Of a stretch of DNA of 64,000 nt, positions 26,724-36,579 are shown piece after piece; the first letter of the stretch is position 1; each line of letters begins with the position of its first letter. Under the pieces are notes generated by a model. That model made no database searches. It was not told where the DNA came from and saw nothing but the letters and a program-made list of their open reading frames with translations. The position numbers and the translations under genes were made by a program. This DNA comes from Roseomonas sp. OT10 (GTDB lineage: Bacteria; Pseudomonadota; Alphaproteobacteria; Acetobacterales; Acetobacteraceae): the NCBI RefSeq assembly GCF_020991085.1, contig NZ_CP087719.1, forward strand, positions 3,244,001 to 3,308,000. Reading direction: 5' to 3'.

Positions 26724-27331
26724 GGCCCGCGCCAGGCCAGCCAGATGCCCGGCAGCCCCAGGCCCAGGACGATCAGCGGCAGCGGCACGCGGAACCAGGC
26801 GGCGGCCAGCACCGTCAGCAGGGCCAGGCCGACCATCGGCAGCGGCAGGCGCAGCCGCTCGCCCATCCGCAGCGCGTTGCCCAGCGTCATCCCCGCCGCC
26901 GCCGCGGCGACGCCGGCCATCACCCCCTGCACCGGCGGCAGGCTGCCGAAGCGCTCCCACAACCCTGCCAGGATGACGAGGATCGCCAGCGGCATGGCGT
27001 AGAGCCCGGCGGTGGTGGCCACCGCCCCGCGCAGCCCGCCGAAGCGCCGGCCGAGCATGATCGCGGCATTGCCGACATTGGGCCCGGGCAGCACCTGCCC
27101 CAGCCCCAGCAGCTCCGCGTATTCCCGCTCGCTCAGCCAGTGCCGCTCCTCCACGATGACGTGGCGCGACCAGGCGTTCACGCCGCCGAAGCCGAACAGG
27201 CCGATGCGCAGGTAGCCCAGGAACAGCTCCCGGCTACCGGGCGGGGCGGCCGCAGGCGGTGGCACGGTCGTCACGTCGGCGGCGGTTGTGGTCACGCCGC
27301 CGATGGCGCCCGAAAGCGCTGGCCCGGTCAA
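26720..27331 (-). CDS. chrA: Chromate transporter, ChrA half (N-terminal type)
   Basis: A half-size chromate transporter of about 203 residues. FLGYLRIGLFGFGGVNAWSR and LLGLGQVLPGPNVGNAAIMLG are the conserved CHR motifs, followed by helices to the C-terminus. The start is unclear: TTG at 27331 (used here), GTG at 27295 or GTG at 27274 all precede the conserved part, and the first 35 residues (Ala, Pro, Thr-rich) are not conserved. Coupled to the second half by a 4-base overlap. It follows the DUF2125 gene by 16 bases. Confidence 0.82.
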   Translation of the reverse strand: MTGPALSGAIGGVTTTAADVTTVPPPAAAPPGSRELFLGYLRIGLFGFGGVNAWSRHVIVEERHWLSEREYAELLGLGQVLPGPNVGNAAIMLGRRFGGLRGAVATTAGLYAMPLAILVILAGLWERFGSLPPVQGVMAGVAAAAAGMTLGNALRMGERLRLPLPMVGLALLTVLAAAWFRVPLPLIVLGLGLPGIWLAWRGP

Positions 27332-27347
27332 CGCCGCCCCGGGCGTT

Positions 27348-28583
27348 TCAGGGCCGCGTGCCGGGCAGGGAAGGATCGGACACCTCCCCTTCCGGCCCGG
27401 GCTCCGCCGCCGGCGGCTCCGGCCAGGCCAGCGGCGGCAGACGCGCGATGGGGATGCGGGCCACGGCCAGGGTGCGCTCCTCCAGGGTGGCCGGGATCTC
27501 CAGCTGCGGCGGCCCGCCTTCGGCCGTGGGACGTGCCAGGAAGCCCGCGACCTGTCCGGCCATGGCAGCGCTGCGCTGCGGCAACAGCCCGGCCTGCACC
27601 AGGGCGTTCAGCGCGGCCTGCGCCCCGGTCAGCCGCAGCGTCCCCGCACCCATGGGCTGCAACGCTTCGTCGAGCGCGAGGGTCGCCGCCGCGGTGGCCT
27701 CCACCTCGCCCCAGCGCAGCGTGACGCCGCGCAGCTCGAGCACGCCGCCGCCATCGCGCCAGGCCGCGGCCCGCGCCGCAGGCAGGCGCCCGCCGGGGTT
27801 GGGGCCGGTCAGCACCGCCTCCAGCCCCATCTGCCCGATGCTGGGGCCCAGTGCGTAGCTGCCGCCGCCGGGCGGCGCCGGGAGCATGACCTCCCCCGCC
27901 TCGGCGGTCAGGGTGACGGCCGGCTCCCCCTCCGTCGCGGTGGAGCGGGTCTCGATGGTGCCGCGCAGGCTGCGGAACTCCAGCCCGCCGGGGGCGGGGG
28001 AGCCGTCCGGGCCCGGCAGGCCCAGACGGAGCCGCTCCGCCAGCAGGTCGCCGCCACGCGGCAGGACGTCCGCCTGGATCGGCACCCGCGCCTCCAGCCG
28101 GTCGGCGGCGAAGGGCAGGTCGACATGGCCCAGCCGCAGCCGCTGCGGGCCCCGCGCCTCGACCCGCAGCTCGTCCAGGCGCGGCAGGACCACCCGCAGC
28201 ACCACGGCCGTGGCCTGCCACTCCACCCCGCCCGGCACGCTGGCCTGGCCGCCCTCCAGGTGGAAGTCGGGCAGGCGCAGATTGGCGGCGAAGGGCCAGC
28301 CGCCCCGCTGCGGCGGACCGTGCTCCACCCGCCAGCCCTGGGCCCGGCGGGCATTGGCCCAGACGGTGAAGCCCTCCTCCAGCCGGCTGGCCATGGTTCG
28401 CCACAACAGGGTGTGGCCCAGGGCCAGGAGCGCCAGCAGCCCCAGCCCGGCGGGCAGCAGCAGCCAGCCCAGGCGCAACCGTCGCGCCGGCCGCGCCCTT
28501 CCTCCACCTGGCCGCGCATCGGTTCCCCCGTTCGCGGCCTGCCATGCGCGCCCCTCGGGGTCGCGGTCCTTCTCGGTGTCCAC
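27348..28583 (-). CDS. DUF2125 domain protein, membrane-anchored
   Basis: About 411 residues with one N-terminal membrane segment (RLGWLLLPAGLGLLALLALG near 40-60) followed by a long periplasmic beta-rich domain, the pattern of DUF2125 proteins found in alphaproteobacteria. Typical stretches are GWRVEHGPPQRGGWPF, LRLPDFHLEGG and GTLRLTGAQAALNALV. Its function is unknown; the repeated beta structure resembles AsmA/lipid-transfer-like envelope proteins, which is only an impression. I used the GTG at 28583, because the earlier start at 28655 would overlap the divergent chaC gene. The C-terminal 30 residues are Pro/Glu-rich. Confidence 0.75.
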   Translation of the reverse strand: MDTEKDRDPEGRAWQAANGGTDARPGGGRARPARRLRLGWLLLPAGLGLLALLALGHTLLWRTMASRLEEGFTVWANARRAQGWRVEHGPPQRGGWPFAANLRLPDFHLEGGQASVPGGVEWQATAVVLRVVLPRLDELRVEARGPQRLRLGHVDLPFAADRLEARVPIQADVLPRGGDLLAERLRLGLPGPDGSPAPGGLEFRSLRGTIETRSTATEGEPAVTLTAEAGEVMLPAPPGGGSYALGPSIGQMGLEAVLTGPNPGGRLPAARAAAWRDGGGVLELRGVTLRWGEVEATAAATLALDEALQPMGAGTLRLTGAQAALNALVQAGLLPQRSAAMAGQVAGFLARPTAEGGPPQLEIPATLEERTLAVARIPIARLPPLAWPEPPAAEPGPEGEVSDPSLPGTRP

Positions 28584-28617
28584 GCGGGCCGCTATAGCGC
28601 GCCTGCCCCCGCCCCGC

Positions 28618-29241
28618 ATGACCCCCGATCCCATTCCGCCCCCGGCCGGCGCCACCCCAGCCCATCCTCCCCCCGCCCTGGACAGGCTGCTGGACCCGGA
28701 CGGGTCGCTCTACGTCTTCGCCTACGGCTCGCTGATCTGGAGGCCGGGCTTCATCCCGGATGCGGTGCACCCCGCGCTGCTGCGGGGCTACCACCGCAGC
28801 TTCTGCATCCGCTCCACCCACTACCGCGGCACGCCCGAGACGCCGGGGCTGGTGCTGGGGCTCGACCGGGGCGGTGCCTGCCGCGGCGCCGTGCTGCGCG
28901 TCGGCGGGCCGCGGGCCGCCGAGGTCCTGGCGTACCTGCACGAGCGGGAGATGCTGGGCGGCGTCTACCACGAGACCCGGCTGCGCGTGCGACTGCTGGA
29001 CGACGGGCGGGAGGTCCAGGCCCTGGCCTATGTCGCGAACCGCCGGGCGGCCGACTACTGCGGCCGGGCCGATCCGGCCCAGACGGCGGCGACCATCGCC
29101 CGCGGCCAGGGCGCGATGGGCGCCAACCGCGACTACCTGCTCCAGACCGTCGCCCGGCTCCGCGCCATGGGGGTGCGCGATGGCAGGCTGGAACAGCTGG
29201 CCTCCCTGTTGCCGCCGCCCCCGGCGGGCATGGAGGGATAG
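28618..29241 (+). CDS. chaC: ChaC-type gamma-glutamylcyclotransferase
   Basis: A 207-residue enzyme that splits glutathione into 5-oxoproline and Cys-Gly. The substrate-binding YGSLI motif (VFAYGSLIWRPGF, about residues 33-45) and the RSTHYRGTPETPGLVLGL segment are diagnostic. The catalytic Glu lies in LHEREMLGGVY. The C-terminus ends with a Pro-rich tail. The ATG at 28618 leaves only about 34 bases to the divergent DUF2125 start, so the two promoters must overlap. Confidence 0.9.
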   Translation: MTPDPIPPPAGATPAHPPPALDRLLDPDGSLYVFAYGSLIWRPGFIPDAVHPALLRGYHRSFCIRSTHYRGTPETPGLVLGLDRGGACRGAVLRVGGPRAAEVLAYLHEREMLGGVYHETRLRVRLLDDGREVQALAYVANRRAADYCGRADPAQTAATIARGQGAMGANRDYLLQTVARLRAMGVRDGRLEQLASLLPPPPAGMEG

Positions 29242-29281
29242 CCGCCCGCCATCGGCAGGGCCGCCAAGGTTTTCCGCCGAG

Positions 29282-29516
29282 TTTTCCACAGGCACCCGGC
29301 GCCGTTATCCCGTTCGTCCAGGGGCCCGGCGCAGTTACCCACAGACGGCCCGGCGACAAGGGGATACTACTTGCCAACGACATGAAAAGAAAGGGTATTT
29401 TTTCCCGTATGAACAGAATGGCAACGCCCGCAATCCAGCTTCGGCAAGTGCTTGGAAGGCAGTCCTGGCAAGTGGTGACAAGGACGGCCGGCATCCCGTC
29501 CACGAAGTTATCCCCA
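29282..29516. other. Candidate DnaA-box cluster / origin-like region in a convergent gap
   Basis: The 293-base gap between the convergent chaC and DUF218 genes contains three sequences one base away from the DnaA box TTATCCACA, all on the plus strand: TTTTCCACA (29282-29290), TTACCCACA (29335-29343) and TTATCCCCA (29508-29516). A weaker TTATCCCGT lies at 29305. Between them an AT-rich tract (about 29378-29420, with a run of six T) stands out in this GC-rich genome and could be a DNA-unwinding element. A gap between two gene ends needs no promoter, so the density of such signals is notable. Confidence 0.4.
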
Positions 29517-29534
29517 GGGTGGCGCGGGACCCGC

Positions 29535-30107
29535 TCAGCGCCGCCGGGATAGCGAGGACAACCCCATCCAGGCGCCCGCCAGCTTGGCGTACTCGCGCAG
29601 CATCGCCGGGGGCCGGGCGTGGAAGGGCTGCACCGGATAGGGCACCAGCTCCACGCCGGGCGCCGCGCGGCGCAGCTCCAGCATGGCGCGCGGCATGTGG
29701 AACCCGGCCGTCACCACCGTCACCGAGCGCAGCCCCTCCGCCCGGGCCCAGGCGGCCACTTCCACGGCATTGCCCCGCGTGCTGCGCGCCTCCCGTCCCA
29801 GATGCACGCGCCCGAGCAGCGCATAGGGTTCCACCCCCGCCACCCGGGTCAGCGCGGCCAGATCGGCATCCTCGCCGACGCCGGAGACGATGAGCCGGGC
29901 CTCCGGACGGCCGAGGGCGAGGCGCAACCCCGCCTCCACGCGATCCGGTCCGCCGGTCAGCACGGCGATGCCGTCCGTGGCCGGCAGGGGCGCGGCGGGC
30001 GGCGCCGAGGCGGCGTCCTGGAACCAGGCGAAGCCCGCACCCGCCAGCAGCAGCCCCAGCACGGCCAGCGAGAACAGCGCACGCCGCAGGACGGGGGGCA
30101 GCCGCAT
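29535..30107 (-). CDS. DUF218 (YdcF/SanA-type) membrane protein
   Basis: A 190-residue protein with one N-terminal membrane segment (RALFSLAVLGLLLAGAGFAWF) and a DUF218 domain: AVLTGGPDRVEAGLRLA, LIVSGVGEDADL, STRGNAVEVAAWA and VTAGFHMPRAMLELRRA. The Thr/Ser-Arg-Gly-Asn and FHMPRA motifs are the conserved active-site-like residues of the family. SanA/YdcF relatives influence envelope permeability. It lies 14 bases after ftsX and is last in that unit. The ATG at 30107 is the only one before the membrane segment. Confidence 0.85.
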   Translation of the reverse strand: MRLPPVLRRALFSLAVLGLLLAGAGFAWFQDAASAPPAAPLPATDGIAVLTGGPDRVEAGLRLALGRPEARLIVSGVGEDADLAALTRVAGVEPYALLGRVHLGREARSTRGNAVEVAAWARAEGLRSVTVVTAGFHMPRAMLELRRAAPGVELVPYPVQPFHARPPAMLREYAKLAGAWMGLSSLSRRR

Positions 30108-30121
30108 GGCGACCCGGCGTA

Positions 30122-30983
30122 TCAGGCCAGGCGCCGCAACCACCGGCGGACGGTGGCCTGGGCGGTGAGCCAGCCGATCAGCGCCGCGGCGAAGGGCAGC
30201 AGCACGAGCCCGATCCAGGGCAGCGACTCCCACAGCAGCCCAGGCACCGCCGGCCCGCCGGCGAAGGGCGCCGCGAGCCGGGCCAGCGCCAGCAGGGCGG
30301 GAACGGCGATCAGCGTCCCCAGCATCGCCCCCGCTGCCGCCAACCCGGCCACGCGCACGGAGAAGCGGCCGGCGATGTCGCCATGGGTGGCGCCCAGGTC
30401 GTAGAGGATACCGATCGCCTCCCGCCGCGCCGCCAGGCCGGCCCGGGTGGCGACCGCCACCACCGCCGCGGCCACGCCCGCGACCAGGGCCAGCGTGGCG
30501 AGGGCCAGGCCCTGCACGCTGCGCGCGAGGGCGGCGAGGCGGGCGACCCAGATGCCGTGGGATTCCAGCTCCGCCCCCTCCACCGCCTCGGACAGCCGGC
30601 GCGCCAGGAGGGCAGGATCGGCGTCGAGGTCGCGCAGCCGCACCTCGATCACCCCGGGCAGCGGCAAGGCGGGCGCATCGCCCAGCCAGGGCTTCAGCAA
30701 CGTCGCCATGCGCTCCGGGTCCACGGGCGTGGCGCTCGCCACCTCCGGACTGGCACGCAGGACGGAGAGGGCCAGCGCCATCCGCCCTTCCTCCGGGCGC
30801 GGCACCTGGGCCGTGACGGCCGCCGCCGCCCCCTCCTGCCACCGCTCGGCCAGGCCGGCGGCGCCATGGGCGCCGGCCAGGGCCAGGGCGGCCAGCAGCG
30901 ACATGGCCGCCACCAGCCCGGGCAGAAGGCGCCCCGACAGCGCCCGGCGGAGGCCGAGCGGATCGCGTGAACGACGCCGCCGC

Positions 30984-30991
<8 letters not shown>
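30122..30991 (-). CDS. ftsX: Cell-division ABC-type membrane protein FtsX
   Basis: FtsX with FtsE activates peptidoglycan hydrolases at the division site. The 289-residue protein has a cytoplasmic Arg-rich start (MAERRRRSRDPLGLRRAL), membrane segment 1 at about 24-45, a periplasmic domain to about 165 containing VIEVRLRDLDADPALLARRL, and three further membrane segments. The FtsX coupling region IGILYDLGATHGDIAGRF lies near 205-222. The periplasmic loop, which recruits the hydrolase activator, is of normal size. The ATG lies inside the end of ftsE (8-base overlap). Confidence 0.85.
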
Positions 30992-31970
<979 letters not shown>

Positions 31971-32222
31971 GCCGCCAGGATGTGCCACGCCAGTCCCGGT
32001 CGGGCCAGAGGCCGCAGGCACTTCCCGGCGGTTATATGGCCTGCATGCCACGACCCGCGAATTCATTCGCCCGGCGGTTTCCGCCCGGTAACGGAACCGC
32101 TAGCAATGACAGGGTCTTGTGGAGTCACAATCCCCTGCCCCGGGGCTCCGCCCGGCCGGCCGATTCGCGGTAGCCGAGGCCGCGCGGCCGGGGTGCCCCA
32201 GGGGCGAGGGCCGAGGAAACCG

Positions 32223-32753
32223 ATGCGCATCGCCTGCCCCCATTGCGGAGCCGCCTACGAGGTACCGGAGACCATGCTGGCGCCGGGCCGGGAGGTACGG
32301 TGCGCCCGCTGCGGGCAGAGCTGGGCACCGCTCGCCGCGCCCCCCGCGGCGGCGCACTCCGGCCCCGTGGCGGCCGCCGCACCGGTCCCGCCCGCACCGG
32401 TCCCGCCCGCACTGGCCACGGCCACGCCGGCGACGCCCGCACCGGCAACCGGCACACCGGCGGCCGCCCCGCCGGCAACGGCCGCCCCCGCCGGGTCGCC
32501 CGGGACGGAACCCCCGCCCGGCAGAATGCCGCCCGCGCCGGCGCTGGCGCCCCCGCCCCCGCCCCGCCCCACCCCGGTGGCGACGCGGCCGCCGGCGGCC
32601 GTCGCGGAACCCCGCGGCGGGCTGATGATCGGCTGGCTGGCCTCCCTGCTGCTGCTGGGCTGTGCCGCGGTCGTCGCCGTGATCTACCGCGGGGCGATCA
32701 TGGAGGCCTGGCCGCCGGCCCAGCGCCTGTACCAGGCCCTGGGCCTCTCCTGA
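32223..32753 (+). CDS. Zinc-ribbon (MJ0042-type) single-pass membrane protein
   Basis: A 176-residue protein. Residues 1-40 form a zinc ribbon, CPHCGAAYEVPETML then VRCARCGQSW, with paired CxxC motifs. Residues 45-130 are almost only Ala, Pro, Thr and Val (a disordered linker). One membrane segment follows (LMIGWLASLLLLGCAAVVAVIY is the approximate span, 135-155) and a short C-terminal piece WPPAQRLYQALGLS. This domain order is common in alphaproteobacteria next to ftsE/ftsX, divergent as here, but its role is unknown. The first ATG after GAGGAAACCG is used. Confidence 0.8.
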   Translation: MRIACPHCGAAYEVPETMLAPGREVRCARCGQSWAPLAAPPAAAHSGPVAAAAPVPPAPVPPALATATPATPAPATGTPAAAPPATAAPAGSPGTEPPPGRMPPAPALAPPPPPRPTPVATRPPAAVAEPRGGLMIGWLASLLLLGCAAVVAVIYRGAIMEAWPPAQRLYQALGLS

Positions 32754-32833
32754 CGGGCGGGAAGGCCGCCCGGGACGCAGCCCGGCCGGCTTGCCGCTTG
32801 GCAGCCCCACCCCCCGGCGGCTATCGGTAGGGG

Positions 32834-34381
32834 ATGCGCCGCCGCGACCTCTGCCTCGCCCTGACGGCGGGTGCTGCCCCGCTGCCCGGAACCGTCCGGG
32901 ACACCCTGGCCCAGAGGCTTCCGCCACCGGTTCCTCCATCGCCCGCGCCCTATCCGGCCGAGGCGCTAGCCGCGCGCGACCCCGCGACGCTGCGCCGCCT
33001 GGCCGACCGCCTGCGCCGGCTGGAGGAGGACGGGCTGGACCCGGCCGCCTATGCCCTGCCTGCGGACGCCCTGGCCCTGACCGACCCGCGCGGCTTCGCC
33101 GAGGGGATGCAGCGCGCCGCCTCCGCCGCGCTGTCCGACCTGCTGCTCGGGCGCCTGCGCCTGCCGGCCAGCCGCCCCGACATCCTCCGCGATCCCGCCG
33201 CCGTGCCGCTGCCGCGCTGGCAGGCGGAGCTGGCCTCGGCCCCCGACCCGGCGGCGGTGATCGACCGGGCGGCCCGCCGCCATCCCGACGCCCCGGCGCT
33301 GAAGGCCGCGCTGGCGGGCGCCCGGGCCCTGGTCGCGGCCGGGGGCTGGCAGCCCATCCCCGCCACCGGCGGCACGATCGAGCCGGGCAGCACGGACCCG
33401 GCGCGCGTGCCCGCGCTGCGGGCCCGGCTGCGGGCCGAGGACCCCGCCCTGGCGGCGGCGCCGGATGCGGGGGAGCTGTACGACGACGCGCTGCTGGACG
33501 TGGTGCGCCGCTGGCAGGAGGCGAACGGGCTGGAGGCGGATGGCCGCGTCGGGGCCCTGACGCTGGCCGCGCTGAACCGCCCGGCCGAGGCGCGGGTGGA
33601 CCAGTTGCGCGTGGCGCTGGACATGCGCCGCGCCGCCGCCACGCCGCCCGCCGGGCCGCGGGTGGAGGTGAACATCCCCGACTTCACCCTCCGGGTGGTG
33701 GACGGGCCGCGCGTGCTGCTGCGGATGAACGTCGTGGTGGGGCGCCCGTCCCGCGCCACGCCGCTGCTGCGCGTGCGCATGACCACGGTGCAGTTCAACC
33801 CGCCCTGGGGCGTGCCGGAGCGGAACGCCCGGCAGGATCTGCTGCCGAAGTTCCGCCGCGACCCGCGGGGGATGGCGGCGAAGGGCTTCCGCCTCTACAC
33901 GGTGGTGGGGGGCGAACGGGTGGAGGTGGACCCGGCCACCGTGGACTGGGCGAGCATGACGCCCACCAACTTCCCCTACTTCATCCGCCAGGACGCGGGC
34001 GACGCCAATGCGCTGGGCCGGCTGAAGTTCATCATGCCGAACAACGACGACATCTACCTGCACGACACGCCCGAGCGCGCGCTGTTCAACCGACCGGACC
34101 GCGCCTTCTCCTCGGGCTGTATCCGACTGGAGCGACCCATGGAGCTGCTCGACATCGCCCTGGACGGCATGGGCTGGGACCGTGCCCGCAGCCAGCAGAT
34201 CTTCGACAGTAAGCAGACGCGCTTCGTGCCGTTGAAGCGCAGCCTGCCGGTGAACCTGCACTACACCACCGCCGTGGTGGAGGAGGGCCGCGTCCGGCTG
34301 CGCCCCGACATCTATGGCCTCGACGCCGCCTATGCGCGGGAGATGGACCGCATCGCAACCGCCCGGATCGCCGCCCGATGA
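32834..34381 (+). CDS. L,D-transpeptidase, LdtD/YcbB type
   Basis: A 515-residue periplasmic enzyme that forms 3-3 cross-links in peptidoglycan. The N-terminus MRRRDLCLALTAGAAPLPG is an export signal. A peptidoglycan-binding segment VVRRWQEANGLEADGRVGALTLAALN lies near residues 225-252 (in part: WQEANGLEADGRVG). The YkuD catalytic domain follows, with FIMPNNDDIYLHDTPE and the active site FSSGCIRLE, nucleophile Cys429. The long N-terminal region and the order of domains match LdtD rather than the short ErfK type. It overlaps the next gene (ATGA), a MepK-like peptidase, as in the E. coli ycbB-ycbK pair. Confidence 0.9.
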   Translation: MRRRDLCLALTAGAAPLPGTVRDTLAQRLPPPVPPSPAPYPAEALAARDPATLRRLADRLRRLEEDGLDPAAYALPADALALTDPRGFAEGMQRAASAALSDLLLGRLRLPASRPDILRDPAAVPLPRWQAELASAPDPAAVIDRAARRHPDAPALKAALAGARALVAAGGWQPIPATGGTIEPGSTDPARVPALRARLRAEDPALAAAPDAGELYDDALLDVVRRWQEANGLEADGRVGALTLAALNRPAEARVDQLRVALDMRRAAATPPAGPRVEVNIPDFTLRVVDGPRVLLRMNVVVGRPSRATPLLRVRMTTVQFNPPWGVPERNARQDLLPKFRRDPRGMAAKGFRLYTVVGGERVEVDPATVDWASMTPTNFPYFIRQDAGDANALGRLKFIMPNNDDIYLHDTPERALFNRPDRAFSSGCIRLERPMELLDIALDGMGWDRARSQQIFDSKQTRFVPLKRSLPVNLHYTTAVVEEGRVRLRPDIYGLDAAYAREMDRIATARIAAR

Positions 34382-34989
34382 GCCTGTTCCAGAACCGCTT
34401 CGCCGGCCGCCGTCCCCATCAGGACTGCCCCTGCTGCGCGCCCTCCGCCCTCGGCCGGCGCGAGGTGATCCGCGCCTCGCTCGGCCTGGCCGCCGGCGGG
34501 CTCGCCTGCGCCGCCCTGCCCTCCCCCGTGCTCGCCGCCCCCGGCGCGCCGCGCCGGCTGAACGTGAAGCGCGCCTATACCGAGGACAGCTTCCACGGCG
34601 TCTACTGGGAGAACGGCCGCTACAACCGCGACGCGCTGCAGAAGCTGGACTGGGTGTTCCGCGACCTCTCGGCCGAGGAGGTGACGCCGATGGACCCGCG
34701 CCTCTTCGACGTGCTGCACAGCGTGGCGCAGCGGCTGGAATCGCACGAATCCTTCCAGGTGATCAGCGGCTACCGCTCGCCCGAATACAACGCCAGCCTG
34801 CGCTCCCGCTCGCGCCGGGTCTCGACCGTTTCGCTGCACATGTCGGGCATGGCCGCCGACTGCCGCCTACCGGACCGCGATTCCTACGGCATGGCGCGCC
34901 TTGCCGCGGAGATGCAGATGGGCGGCGTGGGACTCTATCGCCGCGACGGCTTCGTCCATCTCGATTGCGGCCAGCCGCGCCGCTGGTGA
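34378..34989 (+). CDS. DUF882 peptidase, MepK/YcbK-like murein endopeptidase
   Basis: A 203-residue exported protein with a twin-arginine-like signal (GRREVIRASLGLAAGG, about 26-42) preceded by a Cys/Pro-rich stretch. The LAS-type zinc peptidase motifs are SLHMSGMAADCRL (SxHxxGxAxD) and FVHLDCG. E. coli MepK cleaves 3-3 cross-links of peptidoglycan, the product of the LdtD-type enzyme encoded just upstream and translationally coupled to it. The two therefore probably make and remodel the same bonds. Confidence 0.87.
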   Translation: MSLFQNRFAGRRPHQDCPCCAPSALGRREVIRASLGLAAGGLACAALPSPVLAAPGAPRRLNVKRAYTEDSFHGVYWENGRYNRDALQKLDWVFRDLSAEEVTPMDPRLFDVLHSVAQRLESHESFQVISGYRSPEYNASLRSRSRRVSTVSLHMSGMAADCRLPDRDSYGMARLAAEMQMGGVGLYRRDGFVHLDCGQPRRW

Positions 34990-35044
34990 GCCGCGAAGGC
35001 TGACCCGGGCCGCTCGTCCCGGGACGGCCGAACCGGGGCGCCCG

Positions 35045-35086
35045 ATCCGGGCTTCCCCATCCGGGCTTCCCCATCCGGGCCTCCCG
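35045..35086 (+). repeat. Short 14-bp tandem repeat
   Basis: Three head-to-tail copies of a 14-base unit (ATCCGGGCTTCCCC) at 35045, 35059 and 35073, the third with two changes. It lies in the gap before the aminotransferase gene. Copy number may vary between strains. Confidence 0.7.
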
Positions 35087-35156
35087 GCCGGGCACCGTCC
35101 ACCCATCACGGAACCCGCGCCCTCTCCTGACCGGCCGGGCGGAATCGAGGAAGCGC

Positions 35157-36542
35157 ATGGACATCGCAGCCCTCGTCGCCGAGCGCGAGGCGGATCGGTA
35201 CGAGCTGCACGCCCGCCACCTGAACGAGCAGATGGTGCGGGTCCTCAAGACCATCGGCTACGACGTCGGCTTCCGGCGCGGCCAGGGGCCCTATCTGTGG
35301 GACCGCGAGGGGCATCAGTACCTCGACCTGCTCAGCGGCTTCGGCGTCTTCGCGCTGGGGCGCAACCATGCGGGGGTGCGGCGCGCGCTGCACGGGGTGA
35401 TCGACGCCGACCTCGCCAACCTGGTGCAGATGGACGTCTCCGTCCTCGCCGGCGTGCTGGCGGAGCGGCTGCTGCGGCAGGTGCCCTGGCTGGACAAGGC
35501 CTTCTTCTGCAATTCCGGCACAGAGGCGGTGGAGGCGGCGATGAAGTTCGCCCGCGGCGCCACCGGCCGGCCGGGCATCCTCTTCGCCGAACACGCCTAT
35601 CACGGGCTGACCTACGGCGCGCTGTCGCTCAACGGCGACGACAACTTCCGCGACGGCTTCGGCCCGCTGCTGCCCGGCTGCCGTTCGGTGCCCTTCGGCG
35701 ACCTGGACGCGCTGGACCGTGCCCTGGCCGGCAAGGACATCGCCGCCTTCGTCGTCGAGCCGATCCAGGGCAAGGGCGTGAACATGCCGCCCGAGGGCTA
35801 CCTGGCCGGGGTGGCGGCGCTGTGCCGGAAGCACGGCACGCTGTTCGTCGCGGACGAGATCCAGACCGGCCTCGGCCGCACCGGGCGCTTCCTGGCGGTG
35901 GAGCACTGGGGGGTGGAGCCGGACATGGTGCTGCTCGCCAAGTCGCTCTCGGGCGGGCATGTCCCGGTGGGCGCGGTGCTGGCGCGGCGCTGGATCTTCG
36001 CGAAGATCTTCGACCGCATGGACCGCGCGGTGGTGCACGGCTCCACCTTCTCGAAGAACGACCTCGCCATGGCCGCCGGCCTCGCCGTGCTGGAGGCGAT
36101 GGAGACGGAAGGCGTCGCCGCCAACGCGGCACGCCAGGGCGAGCGGCTGCTGGCCTTCTTCCGCGGCATGCTCGGCCGGCATGAGTTCGTGAAGGACGTA
36201 CGCGGCCAGGGGCTGATGATCGGCATTGAGTTCGGCAAGCCGCGTTCGATGGGCCTCAGGACCGCCTGGAACATGATCGAGACGGTGAATGCCGGGCTGT
36301 TCTGCCAGCTCATCACCATCCCGCTGTTCAAGGAACATCGCATCCTCAGCCAGGTCTCCGGCCATGCCAGCCACACGATCAAGCTGCTGCCGGCGCTGAC
36401 CCTCTCCGACGCCGACTGCGACTGGATCGAGCGCGGCTTCGAGGCGGTGGTGGCGGACAGCCACCGCTTCCCCGGCGCCGCCTGGAGCCTGGGCCGCACC
36501 CTCGCCGGCCACGCGATGAAGGCGAAGGCCGGGGTCGCCTGA
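35157..36542 (+). CDS. Class III PLP-dependent aminotransferase
   Basis: A 461-residue fold-type I aminotransferase of the acetylornithine/aminobutyrate group. FCNSGTEAVEAAMKFAR binds the cofactor phosphate, VADEIQTGLGRTG has the Asp that contacts the pyridine nitrogen, and LLAKSLSGGH has the Schiff-base Lys262. HGSTFSKNDLAMAAGLA is the other cofactor loop. The long N-terminal region (ERYELHARHLNEQMVRVLKTIGYDV-like; here RYELHARHLNEQM) resembles aminotransferases that form aminobacteriohopanetriol (HpnO), but no hopanoid gene is in the window, so the substrate is open. The ATG at 35157 follows GAGGAAGCGC. Confidence 0.8.
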   Translation: MDIAALVAEREADRYELHARHLNEQMVRVLKTIGYDVGFRRGQGPYLWDREGHQYLDLLSGFGVFALGRNHAGVRRALHGVIDADLANLVQMDVSVLAGVLAERLLRQVPWLDKAFFCNSGTEAVEAAMKFARGATGRPGILFAEHAYHGLTYGALSLNGDDNFRDGFGPLLPGCRSVPFGDLDALDRALAGKDIAAFVVEPIQGKGVNMPPEGYLAGVAALCRKHGTLFVADEIQTGLGRTGRFLAVEHWGVEPDMVLLAKSLSGGHVPVGAVLARRWIFAKIFDRMDRAVVHGSTFSKNDLAMAAGLAVLEAMETEGVAANAARQGERLLAFFRGMLGRHEFVKDVRGQGLMIGIEFGKPRSMGLRTAWNMIETVNAGLFCQLITIPLFKEHRILSQVSGHASHTIKLLPALTLSDADCDWIERGFEAVVADSHRFPGAAWSLGRTLAGHAMKAKAGVA

Positions 36543-36579
36543 CGCCCCGCACCCGCCGGGGGAAAGGGCGCGGCCCGGA

